Of a stretch of DNA of 64,000 nucleotides, positions 18,901 through 27,196 are shown piece after piece. Each line of letters begins with the position of its first letter. The stretch's first letter is position 1. Origin of the DNA: Moritella sp. JT01 (GTDB lineage Bacteria > Pseudomonadota > Gammaproteobacteria > Enterobacterales > Moritellaceae); NCBI RefSeq assembly GCF_001574435.1, contig NZ_LOCN01000024.1, forward strand, positions 66,793 through 130,792, given 5' to 3'. The notes under the pieces were generated by a model. That model was not told the origin of the DNA, made no database searches, and saw nothing but the letters and a program-made list of their open reading frames with translations. A program made the translations under genes and the position numbers.

Positions 18901-21810
18901 ACAGAGATTTATCAGCAAGCTTCTACGCATCAGGCATTCTTACAAAGCCGCTTAGCTGCACAGAAAAACCTTTCACAACTTATCGAACTGCAAGCGAAAA
19001 TATCGACTGGTTCGCCAGTGCAAGGTCGAGCTGAAGTGGTTACGCCATTAACGGTAGTATCGACTGTTGTTTCAGAGAAGCCAGTCGTCGCTGCTAACCT
19101 CACCAGTGTCGAAGCTCAGGCTCAAGCTGCCGCAACTCAGGCTGGTTTCCAGATCAAAGGACCCGTTGGTTATAACTACCCATCATTGCAGTTGATTGAG
19201 CGTTATAACCTACCAGAAAATGTTATTTATGATCAAGCCGATCTAGTTGAGTTCGCTGAAGGTGACATTGGTAAAGTATTCGGTGCTGAGTACAACATCA
19301 TTGATGGTTATTCACGTCGTGTACGTTTGCCAACCTCGGATTATTTGTTAGTAACGCGGGTTACCGAGCTTGATGCTAAAATTAACGAATACAAAAAATC
19401 ATACATGTGTACGGAATATGATATCCCGGTCGATGCACCGTTCCTTATTGATGGTCAGATCCCTTGGTCAGTAGCGGTGGAATCAGGTCAGTGTGACTTG
19501 ATGCTGATTTCCTACATAGGCATCGATTTCCAAGCTAAAGGTGAGCGTGTATACCGCTTACTTGATTGTGAACTCACTTTCCTTGAAGAGATGGCTTTCG
19601 GTGGTGAGACACTACGTTATGAGATCCATATCGATTCTTATGCACGTAATGGCGAACAGTTATTATTCTTCTTCCACTATGATTGCTATGTTGGAGATAA
19701 GAAAGTACTTATCATGCGTAATGGTTGTGCAGGATTCTTTACTGATGAAGAGCTTTCTGATGGTAAAGGTGTGATCCATAACGACAAAGATAAAGCTGAA
19801 TTTACTAATGCCGTGAAATCATCATTTACCCCGCTATTACAGCATCACCGTAGTCAATACGATCATAGCGACATGATGAAGCTGGTTAACGGTGACGTGG
19901 CGGGTTGTTTCGGTCCACAATATGATCTCGGTGGGCGTAATCCGTCGTTGAAATTTTCATCAGAAAAATTCTTGATGATTGAGCGTATTACCAAGATAGA
20001 TCCAACCGGTGGTCATTGGGGTTTAGGGCTATTAGAAGGCCAAAAAGACTTAGATCCTGAGCATTGGTATTTCCCTTGTCACTTTAAAGGTGATCAAGTG
20101 ATGGCGGGCTCTTTGATGTCGGAAGGCTGTGGCCAGATGGCAATGTTCTTTATGTTGTCATTGGGCATGCATACCAACGTTAATAATGCACGATTCCAAC
20201 CTCTGCCTGGTGAATCGCAAACTGTACGTTGTCGTGGTCAGGTATTACCGCAGCACAACACGCTGACTTATCGTATGGAAGTGACTGCGATGGGTATGGA
20301 ACCGTACCCGTTCATGAAGGCGAACATTGATATCCTACTTGATGGTAAAGTGGTTGTTGATTTCAAAAATCTTTGCGTGATGATCACTGAACAAGATGAT
20401 AATTCACCTTATCCGGTGACATTACCTGAGAATGTGACGCTTAAAGCGTTAACGGCTCCTGCTTCTACGTCTCTTGTAACACCTGCATCGCCAGTGGCTG
20501 CAAATGTTAACACAGCGGATATAGATGAACGTGGTATTGAACCATTTAAGTTCCCTGAACGTCCTCTAATGCGTGTGCAATCAGATTTGTCGGCACCGAA
20601 AAGCAAAGGTGTAACACCTGTCCAGCATTTCGAAGCGCCTATGGTAGCAGGGCAGAATAGGGTGCCGAATCAAGCACCATTTACGCCTTGGCATATGTTT
20701 GAGTTCGCAACGGGTAACATTTCTAATTGTTTTGGTCCTGATTTTGATGTCTATGAAGGCCGTATTCCACCGCGTACGCCTTGTGGTGATCTACAAGTTG
20801 TTACACAGGTTGTCGAAGTTCAAGGTGAACGTCTTGATCTGAAAAATCCGTCAAGTTGTGTGGCTGAATACTATGTACCGGAAGACGCTTGGTACTTCAC
20901 TAAAAACAGCCATGAAAACTGGATGCCATATTCATTGATTATGGAAATTGCACTGCAACCGAATGGCTTTATTTCCGGTTACATGGGCACGACCTTGAAA
21001 TACCCAGAAAAAGACCTGTTTTTCCGTAATCTTGATGGCAGTGGAACATTACTGAAACAGATAGATTTACGCGGTAAAACTATCGTTAACAAATCGGTAT
21101 TGGTCAGCACGGCAATTGCTGGTGGCGCGATCATTCAAAGTTTCACCTTTGATATGTCAGTTGATGGTGAGCTGTTTTATACTGGTAAAGCGGTATTTGG
21201 TTACTTTAGTGGCGAGTCTCTGACTAACCAACTGGGTATTGATAATGGTAAAACCACCAATGCTTGGTTTGTTGATAACAATACCCCGACAGACAATATT
21301 GATGTGTTTGATTTAACTAATCAGTCATTGGCTCTGTATAAAGCACCTGCGGATAAACCCCATTATAAATTGGCGGGCGGTCAGATGAACTTTATCGATA
21401 CCGTGTCAGTAGTTGAAGGCGGTGGTAAGGCCGGTGTTGCTTATGTTTATGGTGAACGTACTATTGATGCTGATGATTGGTTCTTCCGTTATCACTTCCA
21501 CCAAGATCCGGTTATGCCTGGTTCATTAGGTGTTGAAGCTATCATCGAGTTAATGCAAACTTATGCGTTGAAAAATGATTTAGGCGCACAGTTCAGTAAT
21601 CCACGTTTCATTGCACCAATGACGAAAGTTGATTGGAAATACCGTGGTCAAATTACGCCGCTGAATAAGAAAATGTCTTTGGATGTACATATTACCGAGA
21701 TCATTACTGAAGCAGGTGAAATACGTATCGTCGGTGATGCTAACTTATCTAAAGATGGTCTGCGTATTTATGAAGTGAAGAATATTGTATTAAGTATTGT
21801 TGAGGCGTAG
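15931..21810 (+). CDS. pfaC: PUFA synthase subunit PfaC: KS-CLF-dehydratase hotdogs
   Basis: A 1959-residue subunit. ATG 15931 (MENIAVVGI) is chosen over ATG 15910 because GAGAG lies just upstream of it and the ketosynthase fold begins there. Domains: first ketosynthase (~1-450, active Cys196 in DAACASSC, histidines in CHATGTPKGD and SNLGHL); second ketosynthase-like chain-length factor (~460-900), in which the cysteine position is Glu666 in TVSAEENS; an Ala/Gln/Thr-rich linker; and four hotdog units forming two FabA-like double hotdogs. The second hotdog (His1384 in FPCHFKGDQVMAGS) and fourth (His1855 in RYHFHQDPVMPGS) keep the catalytic histidine. The first and third have lost it. The dehydratases and isomerase-type chemistry of PUFA synthases reside here. 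The product acts in complex with PfaA, PfaB and PfaD. Confidence 0.96.
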   Translation: MENIAVVGIANLFPGSKAPDQFWQQLLEQQDCRSKATAVQMGVDPAKYTANKGDTDKFYCVHGGYISDFNFDASGYQLDSRYLTGLDDLNQWGLYVTKQALADAGYWGSDALANCGVILGNLSFPTKSSNQLFMPLYHQVVDNALKSVLHPDFQLTHYTAPKQTHADNALVAGYPAALIAQAAGLGGSHFALDAACASSCYSVKLACDYLHTGKADMMLAGAVSAADPMFVNMGFSIFQAYPGNNVHAPFDKNSQGLFAGEGAGMMVLKRHSDAVRDGDNIYAIIKGGALSNDGKGEFVLSPNTKGQVLVYERAYADAGVDPATVDYIECHATGTPKGDNVELRSMETFFSRVNNKPLLGSVKSNLGHLLTAAGMPGMTKAMLALGKGLIPATINLKEPLQSKNGYFTGEQMPTSTVPWPTSHGSKTASPRTAGVSVFGFGGSNAHLVLQQPTQVLESNFSVAKPREPLAIIGMDSHFGSASNLAQFKTLLDNNQNTFRELPEQRWKGMESNVNVMQSLQLSKAPKGGYVEQLDIDFLRFKVPPNEKDCLIPQQLMMMKVADNAAKDAGLVEGSNVAVLVAMGMELELHQYRGRVNLTTQIEDSLLQQGINLTVEQREELTNIAKDGLASAAQLNQYTSFIGNIMASRISALWDFSGPAITVSAEENSVYRCVELAENLFQTSDVDAVIIAAVDLAGSIENITLRQHYGPVSESGRNSKDVTSNNILDEQQWLVGEGAAAIVVKPVSQVASQQVYASIDAVSFASGSDAQAIARAADKALTLAGISAADVASVEAHASGFSAENSAEKTAFAQLYPNVNISSVKFNIGHTFNASGIASIIKSALLLDQQNSQDQTSTKQQQAVQHIAINGLGRDNSCAHLILSTSEHVHQAAPAPIGKRRPQLVKTIKLGGQLIAEAIVNSASSSLNVIKAQFAGKILTKVNQPVIMDNVIPQGIRPNSIRSSILSQHQHTAQPVTAQSVVGVTVKSKASTEIYQQASTHQAFLQSRLAAQKNLSQLIELQAKISTGSPVQGRAEVVTPLTVVSTVVSEKPVVAANLTSVEAQAQAAATQAGFQIKGPVGYNYPSLQLIERYNLPENVIYDQADLVEFAEGDIGKVFGAEYNIIDGYSRRVRLPTSDYLLVTRVTELDAKINEYKKSYMCTEYDIPVDAPFLIDGQIPWSVAVESGQCDLMLISYIGIDFQAKGERVYRLLDCELTFLEEMAFGGETLRYEIHIDSYARNGEQLLFFFHYDCYVGDKKVLIMRNGCAGFFTDEELSDGKGVIHNDKDKAEFTNAVKSSFTPLLQHHRSQYDHSDMMKLVNGDVAGCFGPQYDLGGRNPSLKFSSEKFLMIERITKIDPTGGHWGLGLLEGQKDLDPEHWYFPCHFKGDQVMAGSLMSEGCGQMAMFFMLSLGMHTNVNNARFQPLPGESQTVRCRGQVLPQHNTLTYRMEVTAMGMEPYPFMKANIDILLDGKVVVDFKNLCVMITEQDDNSPYPVTLPENVTLKALTAPASTSLVTPASPVAANVNTADIDERGIEPFKFPERPLMRVQSDLSAPKSKGVTPVQHFEAPMVAGQNRVPNQAPFTPWHMFEFATGNISNCFGPDFDVYEGRIPPRTPCGDLQVVTQVVEVQGERLDLKNPSSCVAEYYVPEDAWYFTKNSHENWMPYSLIMEIALQPNGFISGYMGTTLKYPEKDLFFRNLDGSGTLLKQIDLRGKTIVNKSVLVSTAIAGGAIIQSFTFDMSVDGELFYTGKAVFGYFSGESLTNQLGIDNGKTTNAWFVDNNTPTDNIDVFDLTNQSLALYKAPADKPHYKLAGGQMNFIDTVSVVEGGGKAGVAYVYGERTIDADDWFFRYHFHQDPVMPGSLGVEAIIELMQTYALKNDLGAQFSNPRFIAPMTKVDWKYRGQITPLNKKMSLDVHITEIITEAGEIRIVGDANLSKDGLRIYEVKNIVLSIVEA

Positions 21811-21843
21811 CGTCTGCTCAATGTCGCATTGGTTAAAGACGCT
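21809..21843 (+). other. Two-part hairpin spanning the pfaC stop codon
   Basis: AGCGTCT (21809-21815) pairs with AGACGCT (21837-21843), and inside it CAATG (21819-21823) pairs with CATTG (21827-21831). The outer stem includes the last bases of the pfaC stop codon. No T tract follows. It may slow exonucleases or modulate readthrough into pfaD. Confidence 0.4.
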
Positions 21844-21995
21844 CAGTAGACTTACTTTAATCAATACGACCGAGGTGATCCAATTAGGATCTCTGTGAAC
21901 TTATTAGATAATAAACGGAATAGTTCGGCTGTTGAATTCACTATTATTTTAAATGTGAATAAAGTGTTCAGCAGCTGCAAAAATAGGAATGAAGT

Positions 21996-23636
21996 ATGTC
22001 GAGTTTAGGTTTTAACAATAGCAACGCGATCAATTGGGCTTGGAAAGTCGATCCGGCGTCAGTGCATACGCAAGATGTAGACATTAAGGCTGCCTTGATG
22101 GATTTGGCTAAGCCGCTTTACGTGGCGAATAGTGTTGCAAATAGTGTCGCTAATAATTCGGGTGTTATGGGTATTACTAACCATACTTCAGTATCTGGTG
22201 CTATCAGCAACAATGTTGACGTTGATGTACTGGCATTTGCACAAAAACTAACCCCAGAAGATCTGGGCGATGCTGCTTATAAAAAGCAACACGGGGTTAA
22301 ATATGCCTACCATGGCGGCGCGATGGCTAACGGTATTGCGTCGGTTGAGCTTGTTGTCGCGTTAGGTAAAGCGGGACTGTTATGTTCTTTCGGTGCCGCA
22401 GGTTTAGTTCCTGATGCAGTTGAAGATGCAATTCGTCGTATTCAAGCTGAATTGCCAAATGGCCCATACGCGGTTAACTTGATCCACGCACCAGCAGAAG
22501 AAGCACTAGAGCGTGGCGCGGTTGAACGTTTTCTTAAGCTGGGTGTTAAAACAGTAGAGGCTTCAGCTTACTTAGGGTTAACTGAGCATATTGTTTGGTA
22601 TCGTGTTGCAGGCTTATCTAAAAATAGTGATGGCACTGTTAATATCGGTAACAAGGTTATTGCTAAAGTATCGCGTACCGAAGTCGGTCGCCGCTTTATG
22701 GAACCTGCACCGCAAAAGTTACTGGATAAATTATTAGCACAAGGCAAGATCACACCACAGCAAGCGGCATTAGCATTGTTAGTGCCAATGGCTGATGATA
22801 TTACTGCTGAAGCGGATTCTGGTGGTCATACTGACAACAGACCATTTTTAACGTTATTACCGACTATTATTGGCTTGCGTGACGAAGTGCAAGCTAAGTA
22901 TCACTTTTCTCCTGCATTACGTGTGGGTGCTGGTGGTGGTATCGGAACACCAGAAGCGGCACTCGCTGCATTTAACATGGGCGCAGCTTACATAGTGTTG
23001 GGCTCTGTTAATCAGGCTTGTGTCGAAGCTGGTGCATCTGAATATACCCGCAAACTGTTATCTACCGTTGAAATGGCCGATGTGACTATGGCACCTGCGG
23101 CAGATATGTTTGAAATGGGCGTTAAACTACAGGTATTAAAACGTGGTTCTATGTTCGCTATGCGTGCGAAGAAACTGTATGACTTGTATGTCGCTTATGA
23201 CTCGATTGAAGATATTCCTGTAGCGGAACGTGAGAAGATTGAAAAACAGATTTTCCGTTCAAACCTTGACGAGATCTGGGCTGGTACGATCGCGTTCTTT
23301 GCTGAGCGAGATCCAGAAATGCTAGCACGTGCGAAAAGTAGCCCTAAGCGTAAAATGGCACTCATCTTCCGTTGGTATCTGGGTCTGTCTTCACGCTGGT
23401 CAAATACCGGTGAAAAGGGCCGTGAAATGGATTATCAGATCTGGGCAGGTCCAAGTCTGGGTGCATTTAACAGCTGGGTGAAAGGATCTTACCTTGAAGA
23501 TTATACCCGTCGAGGTGCTGTTGACGTAGCCTTGCACATGTTGAAAGGTGCTGCGTATTTACAACGTGTAAACCAGTTGAAATTGCAAGGTGTGAGCTTA
23601 AGCACTGAATTGGCGAGCTACCGCACTAGCGATTAA
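21996..23636 (+). CDS. pfaD: PUFA synthase enoyl reductase PfaD
   Basis: A 546-residue FMN-dependent trans-acting enoyl reductase of the 2-nitropropane dioxygenase/FabK-like TIM-barrel group, which reduces the enoyl-ACP double bonds that are not kept in the product. Conserved blocks are HGGAMANGIASVELVVALG, SFGAAGLVP, the flavin phosphate loop VGAGGGIGTPEAALAAF (near residue 310), and a helical C-terminus RWYLGLSSRWSNTGEKGREMDY. The start has AGGAA nine bases upstream. It is 185 bases after pfaC on the same strand. An odd local feature is a microrepeat VANSVANSVANNSG near residue 47, encoded by a 12-bp duplication. Confidence 0.96.
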   Translation: MSSLGFNNSNAINWAWKVDPASVHTQDVDIKAALMDLAKPLYVANSVANSVANNSGVMGITNHTSVSGAISNNVDVDVLAFAQKLTPEDLGDAAYKKQHGVKYAYHGGAMANGIASVELVVALGKAGLLCSFGAAGLVPDAVEDAIRRIQAELPNGPYAVNLIHAPAEEALERGAVERFLKLGVKTVEASAYLGLTEHIVWYRVAGLSKNSDGTVNIGNKVIAKVSRTEVGRRFMEPAPQKLLDKLLAQGKITPQQAALALLVPMADDITAEADSGGHTDNRPFLTLLPTIIGLRDEVQAKYHFSPALRVGAGGGIGTPEAALAAFNMGAAYIVLGSVNQACVEAGASEYTRKLLSTVEMADVTMAPAADMFEMGVKLQVLKRGSMFAMRAKKLYDLYVAYDSIEDIPVAEREKIEKQIFRSNLDEIWAGTIAFFAERDPEMLARAKSSPKRKMALIFRWYLGLSSRWSNTGEKGREMDYQIWAGPSLGAFNSWVKGSYLEDYTRRGAVDVALHMLKGAAYLQRVNQLKLQGVSLSTELASYRTSD

Positions 23637-23662
23637 TATCGGTTACTGAAATTAAAATATAA

Positions 23663-23735
23663 AAAGCCCCCCTTTCTTTAGGATTAATAGAACCTCGTAA
23701 TAACAGGATTAGCCCTGTTATTAGGGGGGGCGTGC
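23663..23735 (+). terminator. Structured element after pfaD, probable end of the pfa transcript
   Basis: An inner perfect 9-bp hairpin (AATAACAGG at 23699-23707 with CCTGTTATT at 23714-23722) sits inside a long-range GC clamp, GCCCCCC (23666-23672) with GGGGGGC (23725-23731). There is no clean T tract, so classical termination is uncertain, but the strong structure 30 bases after the pfaD stop is a likely transcript end. Confidence 0.45.
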
Positions 23736-23885
23736 GTTTAATGAGCCGCAGTAAATGGCACAACTGAGTACTAATTGGAGCAGCTCTAGGGGGCCTAAAT
23801 TTTCGTCAATCATGATTTAGTTTCTATGTTCTGCGGCACCAGTTTCATCTGTTGGCCATGGTAATCATAGCAAGGGGATATTAAC

Positions 23886-24068
23886 TCAACTTGGGGTGTA
23901 TATCGGCAGACTTTTCAACCAGTATTTTTGATTCTGAGTCGACAGCAGCCAGCGTTCGTACTTCTGCGCTTCGCCTTTGGTCTTAAACTTCTTTCTGTAG
24001 CGTTTACCGTTTCGACCTTGTGGGCAGTAATCCACTTCGTAGCCATTAATAATAGATTTAATGGGCAT
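23886..24068 (-). pseudogene. Phage-type tyrosine integrase, N-terminal arm-domain remnant
   Basis: A 60-codon frame whose product resembles the arm DNA-binding domain at the very start of P2/HP1-like phage integrases: an MPIKSIINGYEVDYCPQGR opening, then GKRYRKKF and a TKGEAQKYERW helix. The catalytic domain with the R..HxxR..Y residues is missing; the frame stops soon after the arm domain and nothing integrase-like follows in the 250 bases before pfaD. No ribosome binding site is seen. It looks like debris of an integrative element next to the 3' end of the pfa locus, on the opposite strand. Recognition rests on a short region, so it is moderate. Confidence 0.6.
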
Positions 24069-24437
24069 GAAGTTACGTGATAGGACTTAAATTAGATGTG
24101 TTCAATGTTTTTGTCGTTGTTCGATACACGGTTAAAAAAATGTATCGATTTGAAGTATATTTGCCCCTTAACAGGGGGGAAGTCTCTGAAGTAAAGGGAA
24201 AGAAAGTAGATGAGATTAGAAATAAATCATAATGTAAAGACTGATTAGTTCTTATTTCATTTAGTACGCATGTGCTAAATGCAGTATTTCTGTGGTTAAG
24301 TGAAACAAAATATCAGATGTTTGGTACATATTTTTCAATGGTTGTATTAAATAAAAACGATTAATTATCAATGAATTGTAAGGACATTACTTTAGGTTAT
24401 TGGTATAGTGTATCAATTAATTTTCAAAGGATTGAAA
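24069..24437 (+). other. Gene-free AT-rich stretch before the lipoprotein gene
   Basis: No gene is seen. A 10-bp hairpin CATTTAGTAC/GTGCTAAATG with one G-U lies at 24258-24281. AAAGGA (24425-24430) is the ribosome binding site of the next gene. Any promoter for that gene must lie here. Confidence 0.4.
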
Positions 24438-26177
24438 ATGTATAAATCAGCATGTTTGATAATTGTGTCCCTTTTTATTTTATTTGGTTGTGGTGGCGGT
24501 GACGATTCAAGTGAAAGTCATACAAATGTGATAAATAAGAAACTGTATATTAATATGCTTTCTCATGATTTTTTCACAGTGGATTTTAATCATAGTTTAA
24601 CCTCTACAAATGTTTATTATAAAGTTACTGGAGACGGGATTGATTTAATTAAATCTGTAGATTTAAACGCTTATAATGATGGCTCAGGGGAGTTGTTTTT
24701 AAATTTTGAAGATTATGTTCCATTACCTCCTGGACTTTACTCTAGAAGCCTTGAATTAGAATTATGTAACGATCAGGCATGTGAGTCTTTATCTAATAGA
24801 ATACCGATTGATATAAGTTACGAAATTCCATTTTTGAAGATAACTCCCAAACAGACTGAAATTATTCTCAACAGTGATGAACTTGATGATAATTATGTAG
24901 CTCTAGATCTAGAGTTGGTTAACGATTTTGAAAGTAAATATCCTGATACTTATCTTTACCGAAAATTTTCGGCTGAAGGGAATTCATTATATCAACATGA
25001 TAATTATATAGAGGCAATAGCGGGGAGTGACGTTGGGATTGGTGAGCATAAAAGTCAAGTTAGTTTAAGTTTTTGTTTTGATTTTGACTGTCTAAAACCA
25101 GTTATTCAGCCGCCAATTGCTTTCTCAATTACTCATATGGTTTCAGAAATCCCCGAGGTTCACATTGAGCCTGTCACATTTTTTGAACAAGATATGATTA
25201 ATCCTGTTTTTATTTCTTCAATTAATTCGATTGGATTTGCTTCTAATTATCCAGTTCGTAATGAAGGTATGGATAGCTCAATTTTTTTGTATGACATAGA
25301 TACAGGGAATAAGCATAGTCTCAGTTTTGTTAACGAAAGTGTATTTCCCTTAGATGATCCAGGCTGGAATAAATATTACAGTCTCAACTTTTCTGTTTCA
25401 CTAGATCACCGAAAAGCTCTAGTTAATTTCCGCCGAGGGTTTGGAATAATTGAAATTGAACATGGTCAATTTTTAACAAATAATGCCTATAGAATACCAA
25501 TAGGCATGCCTGAATATGGTAGAGGTAATCTTCCTCCTAAAATAATAAATAACAATATTTATTATTCCGGTGTTGAAGAATATGGTGATGAAAGATCTAT
25601 TAAAAATGTTTTAAAAAAAGTAGCCTTATTAGGTAATACTCCAGAGAGGAGCGTTCTAGAGTTAGGGCTGCAGGATGTAGTATTTGGAGAACGCTCACCC
25701 CATATGTATATTGGGGGTGAAAGTGCCATTAGCTTGTATGATATTTCAACTGATACAGTAAACTTAATTACTAGAAAAGAACTTGATATGGATTGTAGAC
25801 CTTTTGATGTACTTGAGGAGCAATTAATTCTTTCTACGTGCAACGATATTTGGGCATTTAAAAAAGGGTTTAAAAACAGGTCACTTGGTTTAGGTTATTA
25901 TATTTATGATAAAGCGTCTGCATTGTTTGATAGCGACAAAATAGTTGTTACTTTTAATCGAAAAATTTTAGCTACAGATACAGAAATGAAAATATTTTCT
26001 AAAAGTAATCATGATTTCTATAAACATTATAAAATTCCTAGATTAAATGATGAAAAACTCGTTCCTGTATTATTATTTGAAGATAATAGTCAAAACTTGA
26101 TGATGTTAGCTAGTATCGGTGATTCAACTTACACTAAAAATCGTTATGTCTTAGCAAGGGTAATATTAAATTTATAA
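24438..26177 (+). CDS. Putative outer-membrane or surface lipoprotein of unknown function
   Basis: A 579-residue protein with a type II signal peptide: MYKSACLIIVSLFILFGC, where Cys18 would be lipidated, followed by GGGDDSSE, a flexible acidic linker common in marine gammaproteobacterial lipoproteins. ATG 24438 is chosen over an in-frame GTG at 24408 because it has AAAGGA at eight bases and starts the signal peptide directly. The body has repeated aromatic and SxDHRKALV / IFLYDIDTG-like segments suggestive of beta-propeller or beta-sandwich structure, but I recognise no named domain. The gene is markedly more AT-rich than the pfa genes and stands alone, a sign of possible transfer. Function unknown. 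Confidence 0.75.
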   Translation: MYKSACLIIVSLFILFGCGGGDDSSESHTNVINKKLYINMLSHDFFTVDFNHSLTSTNVYYKVTGDGIDLIKSVDLNAYNDGSGELFLNFEDYVPLPPGLYSRSLELELCNDQACESLSNRIPIDISYEIPFLKITPKQTEIILNSDELDDNYVALDLELVNDFESKYPDTYLYRKFSAEGNSLYQHDNYIEAIAGSDVGIGEHKSQVSLSFCFDFDCLKPVIQPPIAFSITHMVSEIPEVHIEPVTFFEQDMINPVFISSINSIGFASNYPVRNEGMDSSIFLYDIDTGNKHSLSFVNESVFPLDDPGWNKYYSLNFSVSLDHRKALVNFRRGFGIIEIEHGQFLTNNAYRIPIGMPEYGRGNLPPKIINNNIYYSGVEEYGDERSIKNVLKKVALLGNTPERSVLELGLQDVVFGERSPHMYIGGESAISLYDISTDTVNLITRKELDMDCRPFDVLEEQLILSTCNDIWAFKKGFKNRSLGLGYYIYDKASALFDSDKIVVTFNRKILATDTEMKIFSKSNHDFYKHYKIPRLNDEKLVPVLLFEDNSQNLMMLASIGDSTYTKNRYVLARVILNL

Positions 26178-26188
26178 AATATTACTAT

Positions 26189-26225
26189 TGACTGAAATTA
26201 AAAATATGTTTTTTTCAGTCAGTAT
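26189..26225 (+). terminator. Intrinsic terminator after the lipoprotein gene
   Basis: GACTGAAA (26190-26197) pairs with TTTCAGTC (26213-26220), and the interior has A-rich and T-rich halves that extend the stem. The seven-base T run lies in the 3' arm. It begins about 12 bases after the lipoprotein stop and is symmetrical enough to work in both directions. Confidence 0.6.
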
Positions 26226-26544
26226 ATGGAGCAGGGTAACCGCATGAATCTATGTAGTTCACGTTCTTTAGTTTCATCATTGATAAAAATATTAACTCAT
26301 GCGCAGCCCTAGGTGTATTGTAATTTACCGCCACTCATTACATCGTCGTTATCCTATTCTTGGAGATAATGACACATGTATATAAATAATTCATCTTTGC
26401 ATAGCATAAGGTTAATCCTTGTAGATGTAATCGATAATAATATTGTATTTTATTGCACACATGGTTATTTAATTAATATTTATTAGTCAATACATAAATA
26501 AGTATTGCGTAGCCGAAAATTGATACATTCTATGAGGAGTAACA
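26226..26544 (+). other. Gene-free AT-rich stretch before the 102-residue hypothetical gene
   Basis: I see no gene and no clear repeat here. Only the ribosome binding site GAGGAG just before the next gene is noted. Confidence 0.4.
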
Positions 26545-26853
26545 TTGGAATATTCGATATCAAAAGCACAAGAAGAAATAGGTAAAAGAGTTATTGTTTC
26601 AATACGAATTAAAGAAACTGATCAAGAAGAATATTTTAAAGGCTTTTGGGGCACAATACATTCAGCCTATGAAGATGGATTATTAGTATTAGTCGAAGGT
26701 GGGTCGGATGATAAATATGAGATGCTTCCGCCGGATTTTGATTTTTTAGTTCCTGCAAAACATGAGCACTATGAGTTTATGGATGGCTCTATAGCAGAAA
26801 ATATTGATTATGAACTGTATTGGACCGAGAGTTCTGAGGCAAAAAACCTCTAG
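26545..26853 (+). CDS. Small acidic hypothetical protein
   Basis: A 102-residue acidic protein starting at TTG 26545, supported by a strong GAGGAG site five bases upstream. I do not recognise a family. The pattern IGKRVIVSIRIKETDQEEYFKGFWGTIHSAYEDGLLVLVEGG reads like a small beta-barrel (SH3-like) core followed by an acidic tail rich in Asp, Glu and Tyr. Small acidic orphans of this kind include immunity proteins, but there is no toxin gene beside it, so this is only a thought. It is a lone gene of low GC, like the lipoprotein before it. Confidence 0.6.
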   Translation: MEYSISKAQEEIGKRVIVSIRIKETDQEEYFKGFWGTIHSAYEDGLLVLVEGGSDDKYEMLPPDFDFLVPAKHEHYEFMDGSIAENIDYELYWTESSEAKNL

Positions 26854-27196
26854 TAAGCAATGCCAAGGGAATCTAACTCTTCTATTCTAAAACTCGAATT
26901 CATTGGCACTGAAATCCCAATATGCAGTGCCGATGATAATTAAGATCTCTTCCCCTTATTTCTCCAAAACGCCCGAAATAAACGCATCAACCTCAGTGTC
27001 GAAGTTGCAATCTGTTCGAAATAAAGCTAAATAATGAACTAATCCAACTCATGATTTATCTTTCTCAGATACTACTCCCTGTTTAACTAAAACTGTGAGT
27101 TGATTAACTATTTGGGGCGTAGTTTAGCAGGATGATGTCTGACCAATGGTTCCGTTTTATTATTATATTAATTAATGGAATAACTTAGGTTTGAAG
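26854..27196 (+). promoter_or_regulatory. Intergenic region upstream of the alpha-amylase gene
   Basis: No gene is seen. GGCACTG (26908-26914) and CAGTGCC (26928-26934) form a 7-bp inverted repeat with a 13-base loop, 55 bases after the preceding stop; it lacks a T tract. A weak AGG site lies before the amylase start. I find no clear MalT box. Confidence 0.4.

Noticed and set aside
23699..23722. att site for the integrase remnant
   Set aside because: It is a hairpin right after pfaD and I found no matching direct repeat elsewhere in the window.
26908..26934. Terminator for the small acidic gene
   Set aside because: The loop is 13 bases and no T tract follows; kept only as an inverted repeat in the gap entry.
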